64,000 bases of DNA from an uncultured Lentisphaerota bacterium (lineage in GTDB: Bacteria; Verrucomicrobiota; Kiritimatiellia; CAIQIC01), in NCBI GenBank assembly GCA_903912445.1, contig CAIWHP010000026.1, positions 1 through 64,000 on the forward strand, written 5' to 3'. Both the position numbers and the translations under genes were made by a program. Position 1 is the stretch's first letter. Each line of letters begins with the position of its first letter. Below are positions 24,581 through 32,949 of the stretch, one piece after another. Below the pieces are notes generated by a model. That model searched no databases. It was not told where the DNA came from and saw nothing but the letters and a program-made list of their open reading frames with translations.

Positions 24581-26805
24581 AGCCGATCATCAACTCCATG
24601 CTGCTTCCTCTCTGTATCCTCGGGTGTGCGGCCCACGCCAGTGCCGTGGACTTTTATGTTGCGCCCACAGGCGATGACCAGCAGCCCGGCACCCAGGAAA
24701 AACCGTTCGCTACCCTCGAGCGTGCGCGGGACGCGATTCGCGCCATAAAGAAAAAGAGCGGGCTGCCGAAGGGCGGCATCGTCGTCGAACTGCTCGGCGG
24801 CCGCTATGAGCTGGCCAAGCCGGTCGAGCTGACCGCGGAGGACTCGGGCGCAGCAGGGTCCCCCATCCTCTTTCGTGCCCGGCCGGGCGACGTGGTCCGC
24901 CTCAGCGGCGGGCGGGTGCTCGCCGGCTGGCAGCCGGTGACCGATCCGGCGGTCCTCCAGCGGCTGGATCCCGCGGCGCGTGGCCACGTGTTCCAGACCG
25001 ACCTCAAGGCGCAGGGCATCGCGGAATACGGTGACCTGGGCTTGGACGCGGCCGCGGAATTGCAGCTGTGGCTGGCCAAAGTTGATATGCAAGGGGAAGA
25101 CGCCAAGGGCAGCGCCGAGGCCAGCCGGGGCAAGCAGGTCCATCCGCGGCTGGAGGTTTTCTTCAACGAGCAACCCATGGAACTTTCACGCTGGCCGAAC
25201 ACGGGCTTCATCAAGATCCAGGAAGTTTTGGGCACGACCGAGATCAACGTGCGTGGCACGAAGGGCTGCAAGGAAGGCCTCTTTGTTTACGAGGGCGACC
25301 GGCCGAAGCGCTGGATGGGCGAAAAGGACGCGTGGGTCGAAGGCTACTGGTTCCGTGACTGGGCCGAGCAGCGCCACAAGATCGCGACCCTCGACGCGGA
25401 GCAGCGCACCATTTCCGTGGCGCCGCCCTATCATTCCTATGGCTACCGCAAAGGCCAATGGTTTCGCGGCTTCAACCTGCTGTGCGAGATCGATGAGCCG
25501 GGCGAATGGTACATCGACCGGCAGGCGGGCGTGCTCTACTTCTGGCCGCCGCAGCCCCTCGCGCAGGGCCGCGTCGAAGTCTCGATGTCGCCAGGCTTCT
25601 TCACCCTGACGGACGTGTCGCACGTGACGTTGCAAGGCCTGCTGATGGAGGCGGCACGCAGCACAGCCATCGGCATCACCGGTGGCGAGCAGTGCCGTGT
25701 CGTCGGCTGCACGTTCCGCAATTTGGGTAACCACGCGGTCACCGTGTTCAACGGGCGGCAGCACGGCGTCGTCGGCTGCGACATGTACGGGATGGGCGGC
25801 GGCGGCATCTACCTCGTCGGCGGCGACCGGCCGACGCTGACGCCGGCGGGCCACTTTGCCGAGAACAACCACATCCACCACTTCGGCCGCTGGGACCGCA
25901 TGTACCGGCCCGGCCTGTTCCTCAGCGGCGTGGGGCTGCGGGCCGCGCACAACCTGATCCACGACGCGCCGCACTCGGCGATCCTCTTCGGCGGCAACGA
26001 GCACCTGATCGAGTTCAACGAGATCCACAACGTCTGCCAGGAATCGCACGACTGCGGCGCGATCTACGCCGGGCGGAGCTGGACCTTGCGCGGGCATGTG
26101 ATCCGGAACAATTACCTGCATCATCTCTGCGGCAAGGATGGCGGCCCGTGCAACGGCATCTACCTCGACGACCTGTTCTCCTCGGCCACCGTGCAGGGCA
26201 ACATCTTCTTCCAGGTATGGCGGCCCGTATTTCTCGGCGGCGGCCGCGACAACCTCATCCAGAACAACATGTTCGTGGATTGTCCCAAGGCCCTGCATGT
26301 GGATGGCCGGGCGCTCGGCTGGTGCGGTCCGCATGCCGATGGACGGATCAAGGAGGCGACCGAAAAAGGCACCATCGCGGGCGTCCGCTACAAGGAGCCG
26401 CCCTTCAGCACGCGCTATCCGCTACTGGTCAACCTGCTCGAGGACGAGCCGAAGAAGCCCAAGGGCAACGTCGTCCGCCGGAATATTTTCTGGCAGGGCC
26501 AGGGCGAGAATCTCCGCCGCGTCGCGCAAGGCGCGTCCGTGACGAACACGTGGTGGGACGACATCGAAACCAAGATCCGGCCGCTGGTGGCACTCGAGGA
26601 CAACCTGGTCAATGTGGACCCCAAATTTGTGGATGAGCAGGCCGGCAACTTCCAACTGCGCGCGGATTCGCCGGCATGGCCGCTCGGCTTCCAGCGGATT
26701 CCCGTGGAACAGATCGGACTCTATCAGGATGATTGCCGGGCGAGTTGGCCGGTGAAGCACGAGGTCCGCCCCCTGCCAGCCGGCGTCAAGGGAGGCGGGC
26801 CATGA
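24577..26805 (+). CDS. Secreted right-handed beta-helix glycosidase, GH141-like (paralogue)
   Basis: The 742-residue protein has a signal peptide (about 1-23) followed by VDFYVAPTGDDQQPGTQEKPFATLERARDAIRAIKKKSG, the same opening as the protein at 17917. Beta-helix turns with repeated His-Asn (ENNHIHHFGRWDRMY, IRNNYLHHLCGKDGG) occupy about 350-640. It lacks the C-terminal lectin-like domain of its paralogue. It starts within the stop of the ceramidase-like gene (ATGA) and its own stop overlaps the next start, so three genes are translationally coupled. GH141 is by pattern; fucose or xylan linkage specificity is open. Confidence 0.8.
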   Translation: MKPIINSMLLPLCILGCAAHASAVDFYVAPTGDDQQPGTQEKPFATLERARDAIRAIKKKSGLPKGGIVVELLGGRYELAKPVELTAEDSGAAGSPILFRARPGDVVRLSGGRVLAGWQPVTDPAVLQRLDPAARGHVFQTDLKAQGIAEYGDLGLDAAAELQLWLAKVDMQGEDAKGSAEASRGKQVHPRLEVFFNEQPMELSRWPNTGFIKIQEVLGTTEINVRGTKGCKEGLFVYEGDRPKRWMGEKDAWVEGYWFRDWAEQRHKIATLDAEQRTISVAPPYHSYGYRKGQWFRGFNLLCEIDEPGEWYIDRQAGVLYFWPPQPLAQGRVEVSMSPGFFTLTDVSHVTLQGLLMEAARSTAIGITGGEQCRVVGCTFRNLGNHAVTVFNGRQHGVVGCDMYGMGGGGIYLVGGDRPTLTPAGHFAENNHIHHFGRWDRMYRPGLFLSGVGLRAAHNLIHDAPHSAILFGGNEHLIEFNEIHNVCQESHDCGAIYAGRSWTLRGHVIRNNYLHHLCGKDGGPCNGIYLDDLFSSATVQGNIFFQVWRPVFLGGGRDNLIQNNMFVDCPKALHVDGRALGWCGPHADGRIKEATEKGTIAGVRYKEPPFSTRYPLLVNLLEDEPKKPKGNVVRRNIFWQGQGENLRRVAQGASVTNTWWDDIETKIRPLVALEDNLVNVDPKFVDEQAGNFQLRADSPAWPLGFQRIPVEQIGLYQDDCRASWPVKHEVRPLPAGVKGGGP

Positions 26806-28421
26806 GTACACCGGATCACAGGGAAACGCTCCGTACACTTTCCGGACAGCACACGCCACACAGGCTCACGGGCTGGCACGGTCTGCTTGTGCTCTCCTTG
26901 CTCTGCTGCCGACTGCCGGCGGAGGAAATTGATTTTAGCGCCACCGTCACCCCGACGATCATCGCACCCGGCGAAGGCGCGATCCAAAACGCAGGCGTCG
27001 GCACGGAAATCTGGAACGGCGGCCCCGGCGACGGCGTGACCAATCTCGTCAAATACGCAGTCCGTGTCAGCGAGCACGCTCTCAACTCCATGATCCGCAT
27101 CAGCTGGGTTGATTTTGAATCGGACCAAGGCGTTTATCATTTCGAGAAGTTGGACAAGCATTTCGCCTACTGCATCCAATACGGCCAAAAGCTCAATATC
27201 GGCTGCTTTGTGACGAGCAATGCGGGCACGAAGCAGAAGATCGACGACGCCTTCTGCTGCTATCCGGCCTATGTACACGAAGCCATGCAGCGTAGCGCCC
27301 AAAAGGACGTGGTCAACACGCTGTGGCTGAACAAGCAGAAGCATTGGGAGCCGAACTTCGAAAATCCATACATCTTTGAGCGGTACGACGCGCTACTCAA
27401 GGCGTTCGCCGAGTATTTGGAGCGGCCCATTACCGTGGACGGCAAAACGGTGATCCGCAAGAAACTGATCCGCTACATCGAAATGCGTCACTTCGGCTTT
27501 TGGGGCGAAGGCGCCTATCCCAAACATCTGATCCCGTCGAACTCCGCCTATCTCATCCGTTTCGCCGATGCCTATGCCCGGCACCTCCCCGACATTCGGA
27601 TTGTGGTTCCCACCAACGGGATGCGCTTCTCGCCGAGCTATGACGCCCTTCAGGATTATCATTTCCATCTGCTGTCGGTTCGAAATCGGGCGGGTCTCCT
27701 GGGGACCTTCCGGGACAACTGGGGCGACGATGAAAAGCGATATCAGACGCTCTACTATCCGGCGAATCGATACGAGAAGGATGGCACCAAATTGTACGAA
27801 CTGATCCGCGACCGCTGGAAGTTCGCCCCGCTGGTGGGCGAGCCAGGACGGTGGGGACCGACAGCGGACGGCTTCCATCCGTATTGGAATCTCTATGACC
27901 AAGTCGCCTATCTGCATCCGGCGGTGATTCGGAACTGCAACGTCAGCACGGGACGGAGCGCTACGAATCCCTCAGACTATTCGATCATGAGCGATCCGAA
28001 GGCGCTGGAGGCTTTTCACCGCATGTATGCACTCATCGGGTTCCGCTATCTGTTCACAGCGGCCAAGCTCACGCGGCACAACGGCAGCCTGGAAATCGCG
28101 CTGGACTGGCTGAACATCGGGCTGACACCCACCTACGACACCTGGCGCATCCGGTTCTTCAGCGCCGATGAGACCGGAAAGGAGATCTGGTCCGGCACCT
28201 CGTCGCTGGATCTGCGGACGGTGTTCCCCGACGAGCAAACGCCGCCGGGCGTCGTGGATGCGCGCAAGGCGCAGACGCACACGGACCGCTTCCCGGGCGT
28301 CCGTGGCACGGGGGCGCTGTACCTCCAGATTGTGGACCCCGTCGGCATCTCGCCGCCCCTGGCCTTGAGCATCCAAGGCCGGACCGGTCAGGGGGCCTAT
28401 TTATTGGGGATATTGAAATGA
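26802..28421 (+). CDS. DUF4832-like TIM-barrel glycosidase candidate
   Basis: The 539-residue protein starts at the ATG overlapping the previous stop (ATGA), with GGGAGG just upstream. A hydrophobic segment (about 27-38) could be an export signal despite its long N-terminus. The body contains EMRHFGFWGEGAYP and SMIRISWVDFESDQGVYHFEKLDKHF, which recall DUF4832/clan-A barrel proteins that handle sugars. The C-terminal third is a beta-sandwich (WRIRFFSADETG...). Acidic residues in HFGFWGEG are plausible catalytic residues. No activity is established for close relatives that I can name. Confidence 0.65.
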   Translation: MSTPDHRETLRTLSGQHTPHRLTGWHGLLVLSLLCCRLPAEEIDFSATVTPTIIAPGEGAIQNAGVGTEIWNGGPGDGVTNLVKYAVRVSEHALNSMIRISWVDFESDQGVYHFEKLDKHFAYCIQYGQKLNIGCFVTSNAGTKQKIDDAFCCYPAYVHEAMQRSAQKDVVNTLWLNKQKHWEPNFENPYIFERYDALLKAFAEYLERPITVDGKTVIRKKLIRYIEMRHFGFWGEGAYPKHLIPSNSAYLIRFADAYARHLPDIRIVVPTNGMRFSPSYDALQDYHFHLLSVRNRAGLLGTFRDNWGDDEKRYQTLYYPANRYEKDGTKLYELIRDRWKFAPLVGEPGRWGPTADGFHPYWNLYDQVAYLHPAVIRNCNVSTGRSATNPSDYSIMSDPKALEAFHRMYALIGFRYLFTAAKLTRHNGSLEIALDWLNIGLTPTYDTWRIRFFSADETGKEIWSGTSSLDLRTVFPDEQTPPGVVDARKAQTHTDRFPGVRGTGALYLQIVDPVGISPPLALSIQGRTGQGAYLLGILK

Positions 28422-28491
28422 CGCCCCGCCAAGGTAACCATGCCAAGGCAACACGCAGGCAAAAACCGTCAGCAAGGAAAGTGAGCAGGCC

Positions 28492-29619
28492 ATGAGCAAG
28501 AGGATTCCGTGTGTTAAGGCTGTGGTGACCGTGGCGTTGCTGGCTGCGGCCGGCTGGGCGTCCGCCGCTGAGGCGCCGCAAGCGACGCCGCGCATGAAAC
28601 TGGGTGCGTACTATTTCGCCGGCTGGGCGGGCAAGAGTGCCTTCGACGACGGCACGCCGGAAAATGCCTGGGCCAAGGGGATGCCGACGCATTACACGAA
28701 GAAACTGGCGACGGAGTTTGCGGGCCGCACGCCCGTCTGGGGCTGGCGCGACGACACGCCGGCGCTGATGGAGCGGCAGATCGACCTCGCGGCGGACCAC
28801 GGCGTGGCCTATTTCTCGTTCTGCTGGTACTGGCACAAGAACAAAGGCCCGATCGACGTCCAGGCCATCGCGGACGACCCGAAGCATGTGCCTATGAACC
28901 TCTTCATGCAGGCCAAGAACAACAGTCGGATGGAATTCAGCCTGCTGGTGGCCAACCACGGCGGGTTCGAGATCGTCGGGCTCGACGCGTGGAAGCAGGC
29001 CGCGGATTATTGGATCACCCTGTTCAAGCATCCGCGCTATTTGCGCGTGGAGGGCAAACCGCTGCTGGTGATTTTCTCGCCGCACGGCGCAAACAAGGAA
29101 GGCCTGGCCTACTTGCAGGACGCGGCGCGCAAGGCCGGTCTCCCCGGCGTCGCGGTGGCCTGCTGCGGCAAGGGCACCCCGGCCGAGGGCTACGCGATCA
29201 AGACGGCCTATAACGTGACGCCGAAGGGCACCTGGGCCAGCAAGCAGTCGCAGAGGTTCCCCTATCAGACCTTGGTGGAGTCCAACATCCAGGCGTGGCA
29301 GGGCACGCCCGGACAGCCGTACATCCCGGTGGTCACGCAAGGCTGGGACCGCCGGCCCTGGGAAGGCCTCGGAGGCCTGGGCCCGAAGGGTTCGACGGTT
29401 TCCTGGTATTACGACAAGGGCACGCCCGCGGAGTTTGGCGAAACGCTGACAAAAATGATCCAGTGGATGGATGCGAACCCGGCGCTCGTGACCAAGGACC
29501 GCCTCGCGATCATCTATGCCTGGAACGAGATCGGCGAAGGCGGCTGGCTCGTGCCATGCAAGGACGACCCCGACGCCGCCTACTTGAAAGCCATCCGCCG
29601 CGTTGTGCGCGGCAAGTGA
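28492..29619 (+). CDS. Secreted GH99-like (WbsX-type) protein
   Basis: The 375-residue protein has a signal peptide (about 1-25). A barrel follows, beginning MKLGAYYFAGWAGKS, then GVAYFSFCWYWHKNKGPID and ending with IIYAWNEIGEGGWLVP. These are features of the Glyco_hydro_99-like/WbsX group related to endo-alpha-mannosidases. AAGGAAA lies 11 nt before the ATG. It follows the DUF4832-like gene by 70 nt and probably ends that operon, since a repeat-rich spacer with a new promoter follows. Substrate is unknown. Confidence 0.8.
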   Translation: MSKRIPCVKAVVTVALLAAAGWASAAEAPQATPRMKLGAYYFAGWAGKSAFDDGTPENAWAKGMPTHYTKKLATEFAGRTPVWGWRDDTPALMERQIDLAADHGVAYFSFCWYWHKNKGPIDVQAIADDPKHVPMNLFMQAKNNSRMEFSLLVANHGGFEIVGLDAWKQAADYWITLFKHPRYLRVEGKPLLVIFSPHGANKEGLAYLQDAARKAGLPGVAVACCGKGTPAEGYAIKTAYNVTPKGTWASKQSQRFPYQTLVESNIQAWQGTPGQPYIPVVTQGWDRRPWEGLGGLGPKGSTVSWYYDKGTPAEFGETLTKMIQWMDANPALVTKDRLAIIYAWNEIGEGGWLVPCKDDPDAAYLKAIRRVVRGK

Positions 29620-29784
29620 AAGCAGCCGCGCGGGAAGTGGCGACGAGACCCGAAGCATGATCTAGCGCTCATTTCGACAGAATCATCAGGAACCGAAGGC
29701 CGCAGAAAATCAGCCACAGATTTTCACGGATTGCACGGTTGGCCGGAGCGGGGCGGGCGGACAGAAGGCAGGAAAAGCAGAGGA

Positions 29785-29846
29785 ACCACGGATCACACGG
29801 AAGAAGGCCGCTGCTTTTAATCCGTGTGCTCGGTGTGATCCGTGGT
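29785..29846. repeat. Inverted repeat with 14-bp arms
   Basis: ACCACGGATCACAC (29785-29798) is exactly complementary to GTGTGATCCGTGGT (29833-29846) around a 34-nt loop that contains a further partial copy (AATCCGTGTGCT). The sequence is of the common 'ccacggatcacacgga' intergenic type. It may form an mRNA hairpin after the GH99-like gene. Confidence 0.65.
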
Positions 29847-29860
29847 GAAGTTCTTTTCTG

Positions 29861-29892
29861 ACCGCGAATTACGCCAAGCTCGCGAATTTTCC
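29861..29892 (-). repeat. AAATTCGCG dispersed intergenic element, copy 3 (inverted)
   Basis: On the minus strand this reads GGAAAATTCGCGAGCTTGGC followed by GTAATTCGCGGT, matching the copies at 17491 and 22711. It sits 20 nt before palindrome array C. Confidence 0.6.
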
Positions 29893-29911
29893 GGAGGGGC
29901 GGGCGAGCCAG

Positions 29912-29962
29912 TTTTCCAAGGCTTGGGAACAGCGCCCCGTGCCGTTTCCAACCCTTGGAAAA
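29912..29962. repeat. Phased palindrome array C (2 copies)
   Basis: TTTTCCAAGGCTTGGGAAC (29912-29930) and TTTCCAACCCTTGGAAAA (29945-29962), centres 32 bp apart. The array lies 40 bp upstream of the likely -35 box of the IclR operon, a position suited to a regulator. Confidence 0.75.
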
Positions 29963-30002
29963 CCCACGCTGTCAGCCCTGCCCGGCGGGTGCGGAAAAGG
30001 GA

Positions 30003-30053
30003 TTGACAGGAGCGCGCTTGTTTCTGTATTGAAGCATTCAGTTCTCTATTGAA
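30003..30053 (+). promoter_or_regulatory. Promoter and possible operator of the IclR operon
   Basis: TTGACA (30003-30008) and TATTGA (30027-30032) are 18 bp apart, a fair sigma-70 promoter. TGAAGCATTCA (30030-30040) is a perfect inverted repeat. TTCTGTATTGAA (30022-30033) and TTCTCTATTGAA (30042-30053) are direct repeats exactly 20 bp apart, two helix turns. They overlap the -10 and the start site, fitting autorepression. Predicted transcription would begin only about 14 nt before the ATG and there is no Shine-Dalgarno. Confidence 0.55.
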
Positions 30054-30812
30054 ATGAAGACGACGCATCAGATCCCCGTCCTGGGGAAGGCCATCCAGGT
30101 CCTCGAAGCCGTCGCCAGCGAGCGCTGCGAGCCGACCGCGGCCGTCCTCGCGCGCACGCTCTCCATCGCGCCCGCCACCTGTTACCGCATCCTCCAGACC
30201 CTGGCGCACGCCGGCTGGATCCAGCTGCGCGCGGACGGCCGGTGCGAGCTGGGGCTGGGCCTGCTGCCGCTGCTGCAGCGCCTGCAACGCCACGAGCTGC
30301 TCGGCCGGCGGGTGAAGGACGCGCTCCGGGAACTGACGGCGGCCACGGGCGTGGCCAGCAAGGTCTCGGCCCGCGAGGACGCCATGGCGGTCACCCTGCT
30401 GCGCGAGGCCTCCCCGCAGCCCATGTCGCTGGCGGTCCAGCCCGGCGCGCGTTTCCACCTGACGCTGGGCGCTACCGGCGCCGTGCTCCTGAGCGCGCTG
30501 GCCGATGCCGAGATCAAGACGATTTTACGCGACACGCCGCCGGAGTGCTGGCAGTGGCAGAAGCCGGCCGCCGTCTGGAAACGGGTCCGCGAGGTGCGCC
30601 GGCACGGCGTCGTCACCGATGCGGGCACCTACCGCCCGGACGTCTTCGGCCTCTCCGTACCGCTGCTGGACCTGGAGGGCCACATCCAGGGCGCGCTGAC
30701 GCTGACGGGGCTGATCCACGGCCACACCAAGGCGCAGCTCGCCAGCTGGCGGCGGCTGGTGTTGCAAAAAGCTGCAGTTCTCAATCAAGGAAGGAAACAG
30801 AAGACATCATGA
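30054..30812 (+). CDS. IclR-family transcriptional regulator
   Basis: The 252-residue protein has an N-terminal winged helix (about 5-65: VLGKAIQVLEAVASE, LSIAPATCYRILQTLAHAGWI). A GAF-like IclR effector domain follows (about 75-245: GATGAVLLSALADAE, GVVTDAGTYRPDVFGLSVPLLD). Length is typical. Its stop overlaps the start of the glucarate-dehydratase-like gene (ATGA), so it is the first gene of the sugar-acid operon. IclR members such as KdgR respond to sugar acids, so a uronate-derived ligand is likely (inference). Promoter repeats next to its own start suggest autoregulation. Confidence 0.9.
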   Translation: MKTTHQIPVLGKAIQVLEAVASERCEPTAAVLARTLSIAPATCYRILQTLAHAGWIQLRADGRCELGLGLLPLLQRLQRHELLGRRVKDALRELTAATGVASKVSAREDAMAVTLLREASPQPMSLAVQPGARFHLTLGATGAVLLSALADAEIKTILRDTPPECWQWQKPAAVWKRVREVRRHGVVTDAGTYRPDVFGLSVPLLDLEGHIQGALTLTGLIHGHTKAQLASWRRLVLQKAAVLNQGRKQKTS

Positions 30813-31999
30813 AGATTATCGACGTGAAAGCCCGCACGGTGGCAATCCCGCTCAACGCGCAGCTGCGCCACAACACGGGTGTCCATCCCGGCTACCTCCT
30901 GCGCACGATCATCGAGATCATCACCGACGAGGGCCTCATCGGCCTCGGCGAGGTCGGCGGCGGCGACCAGCGCGGGGCGATCCTAAAGCTCAAGCCGCGC
31001 ATCCTCGGCCTCGATCCGTTCCAGCTGGAGATCATCAAGCTCAAGGTGCTGCGAAGCATCTACTATCTTTCGAACTCGCGCCTCTACGCGGCGATCGAGA
31101 TGGCCTGCCTCGACATCCAAGGCAAGGCGCTCGGCCGGCCGATGAGCGACCTGCTCGGCGGCCGCGTCCGCGACGCCGTGCCGATGATCGCCTACCTGTT
31201 CTGGCGCTACGACCGGCCGCAGGGCGGCGACGACACCTGCGCCGAGGACATGGCCGACCTGTGCGAGGAGTTGCACACCACGCTCGGCGTCAAGGCGATG
31301 AAGCTCAAGGCCGGCGTCATGCCCCCGGACGAGGAAGCCCGCGTCGTGGAGCTGTGCCGCGCGCGGCTGGGCCCCTCGTTCGGCTTGCGGATGGACCCCA
31401 ACGGCACCTGGTCGGTGGCCACGGCGACGCGCATCGGGCGGCGGCTCGAGCCGATGAACATGGAGTATTTTGAGGACCCGGCGTGGGGCCTCGAAGGCAA
31501 CGCAGCCGTGCGCAAGGCGATCCGGATCCCCATCGCCACCAACATGTATCCGAACAAATTCGACGACCTCGGCCCGGCGATCCGCCTGGGCGCGGTCGAT
31601 ATCGTGCTGACCGACCTGCACTACTGGGAAGGGCCGCGCGGCGTGAAGGACCTCGTCGCGGTCTGCCGCACCTTCAACCTCGGCGTGGCGATGCACAGCG
31701 GCGCGGAATTCGGCGTCGAGCTGGCGGCGATGCTGCACACCTCGGCGACGATCCCGGAAATGCACTTCGCCGGCGATGCGCACTATCACTTCCTGACCGA
31801 CGACATCATCGAGGGCGGGCTGATGAAGTATGTGGACGGCAAGATCGCGGTGCCGACCGGCCCGGGCCTGGGCGTGAAGCTCGACGAGGAGAAGATGGAG
31901 AAGTACGAGCGCTACTTTGAGGAGAAGGGCGACTACTACGCGCGCTTCCACCAGGATCCGCGCCGGCCGGACTGGTATCCCATTGTCGGCGGAACCTGA
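30809..31999 (+). CDS. Enolase-superfamily sugar-acid dehydratase (glucarate dehydratase-like)
   Basis: The 396-residue protein belongs to the mandelate racemase/glucarate dehydratase group. Visible are AMKLKAG (the KxK base motif), MDPNGTW and EYFEDPAWGLEG (metal ligands), TNMYPNKFDDL, and VDIVLTDLHYWEG with MHSGAEFGVELAAMLH (Asp-His dyad), all closest to glucarate dehydratases. It would remove water from an acid sugar to give a keto-deoxy product. AAGGAAGGAAACAG precedes the ATG, which overlaps the iclR stop. Exact substrate (glucarate, galactarate or an aldonate) is not fixed by sequence. Confidence 0.85.
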   Translation: MKIIDVKARTVAIPLNAQLRHNTGVHPGYLLRTIIEIITDEGLIGLGEVGGGDQRGAILKLKPRILGLDPFQLEIIKLKVLRSIYYLSNSRLYAAIEMACLDIQGKALGRPMSDLLGGRVRDAVPMIAYLFWRYDRPQGGDDTCAEDMADLCEELHTTLGVKAMKLKAGVMPPDEEARVVELCRARLGPSFGLRMDPNGTWSVATATRIGRRLEPMNMEYFEDPAWGLEGNAAVRKAIRIPIATNMYPNKFDDLGPAIRLGAVDIVLTDLHYWEGPRGVKDLVAVCRTFNLGVAMHSGAEFGVELAAMLHTSATIPEMHFAGDAHYHFLTDDIIEGGLMKYVDGKIAVPTGPGLGVKLDEEKMEKYERYFEEKGDYYARFHQDPRRPDWYPIVGGT

Positions 32000-32009
32000 A
32001 GAGGCCTCC

Positions 32010-32918
32010 ATGAGCACACAGCAACCTCTGCAAACGACCCTGGCGGTGCGGTTCTGCCACGGCCTGGCCTGCGCGCTCGTGCTGGCCGCCGTGTGCGGCT
32101 GCGCGACGACGCCGTCCGCGAACAGCGGCACGGAGCTGCGCAACATCCCCTACAAGACCGGCGCCGCGCTGTCGGGCTATGAGTTGCAGCGCTGCGTGCT
32201 CGACATCTATCTGCCGCACAGCCCGACGGGCTTCGCGACGCTGGTCTGGTTTCACGGCGGCGGGCTGACGACGGGCAGCAAGGACAAAGTGGACCGCGAG
32301 GTGAGCACCCCGGCGATCGCGCGCAGCCTGGCACGCGCCGGCGTGTGCGTGGTGGTGCCCAATTACCGCCTGAGCCCCAAGGCGAAATTTCCGACCTATG
32401 TCGAGGACGCCGCCGCCGCGGTGGCGTGGACGCACGCCCACATCGCGGAGCATGGCGGCGCTGCCGGCAAGCTTTTCGTCGGCGGCCACTCCGCCGGCGG
32501 CTACCTGGCGCTGATGGTCGGTATGGATGCCAGCTATCTGGAGAAATACGGCCTGCCGCTCTCGGCCGTCGCAGGCTTGATCCCCGTGAGCGGGCAGGTG
32601 ATGACGCACTACACGGTGCGCGCCGAACGCGACCTCGGCAAGTTCACGGTCACGGCCGACGCCGCCGCGCCGGTGTTCTTCGTGCGCAAGGACACACCGC
32701 CGATGCTCGTGCTCTATGCCGATCACGACATGGCGGCGCGCGCGGAGGAAAACGCGTATCTCGTCGCGCTGCTGCAAGGCGCGGGCAATCAGGGTGTGAC
32801 CGGGGCAATGATCGCCAACCGTACGCACGGCAGCATCGCCGGCAAGCTCGCCGACGGGCGCGATCCGGCGCGACGGGCGCTGCTGGATTTCATCAAGGCC
32901 AACGGAGGCGCGCCATGA
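32010..32918 (+). CDS. Lipoprotein alpha/beta-hydrolase (BD-FAE-like carbohydrate esterase)
   Basis: The 302-residue protein has a lipoprotein signal with VCGC lipobox (Cys31), so it is probably membrane-anchored outside the cytoplasm. The oxyanion-hole HGGG is at 82-85 and the nucleophile elbow GHSAGG gives Ser161. A late Asp and His (YADHDM, NRTHGSI) complete the triad. This pattern fits the BD-FAE group of acetyl-xylan/feruloyl esterases. The ATG follows GAAGAGGCC, 10 nt after the dehydratase stop. In this operon it would remove acyl decorations from imported or surface-bound oligosaccharides (inference). Confidence 0.8.
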   Translation: MSTQQPLQTTLAVRFCHGLACALVLAAVCGCATTPSANSGTELRNIPYKTGAALSGYELQRCVLDIYLPHSPTGFATLVWFHGGGLTTGSKDKVDREVSTPAIARSLARAGVCVVVPNYRLSPKAKFPTYVEDAAAAVAWTHAHIAEHGGAAGKLFVGGHSAGGYLALMVGMDASYLEKYGLPLSAVAGLIPVSGQVMTHYTVRAERDLGKFTVTADAAAPVFFVRKDTPPMLVLYADHDMAARAEENAYLVALLQGAGNQGVTGAMIANRTHGSIAGKLADGRDPARRALLDFIKANGGAP

Positions 32919-32949
32919 CCGCCGGGGACAAGACCTGCGCGTGGCAATC

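Larger units (their letters stand above)
29620..30053. other. Spacer with hairpin, dispersed repeats and IclR promoter
   Basis: About 430 nt without a gene. In order: generic 'cagattttcacggatt' debris, a 14-bp perfect inverted repeat (29785-29846), an inverted AAATTCGCG element (29861-29892), palindrome array C (29912-29962) and a promoter with possible operators (30003-30053). The first hairpin could end the upstream operon, though no U-run follows. Confidence 0.6.

Noticed and set aside
29785-29846. Rho-independent terminator after the GH99-like gene
   Set aside because: The 34-nt loop is too long and no U-run follows; kept only as an inverted repeat.
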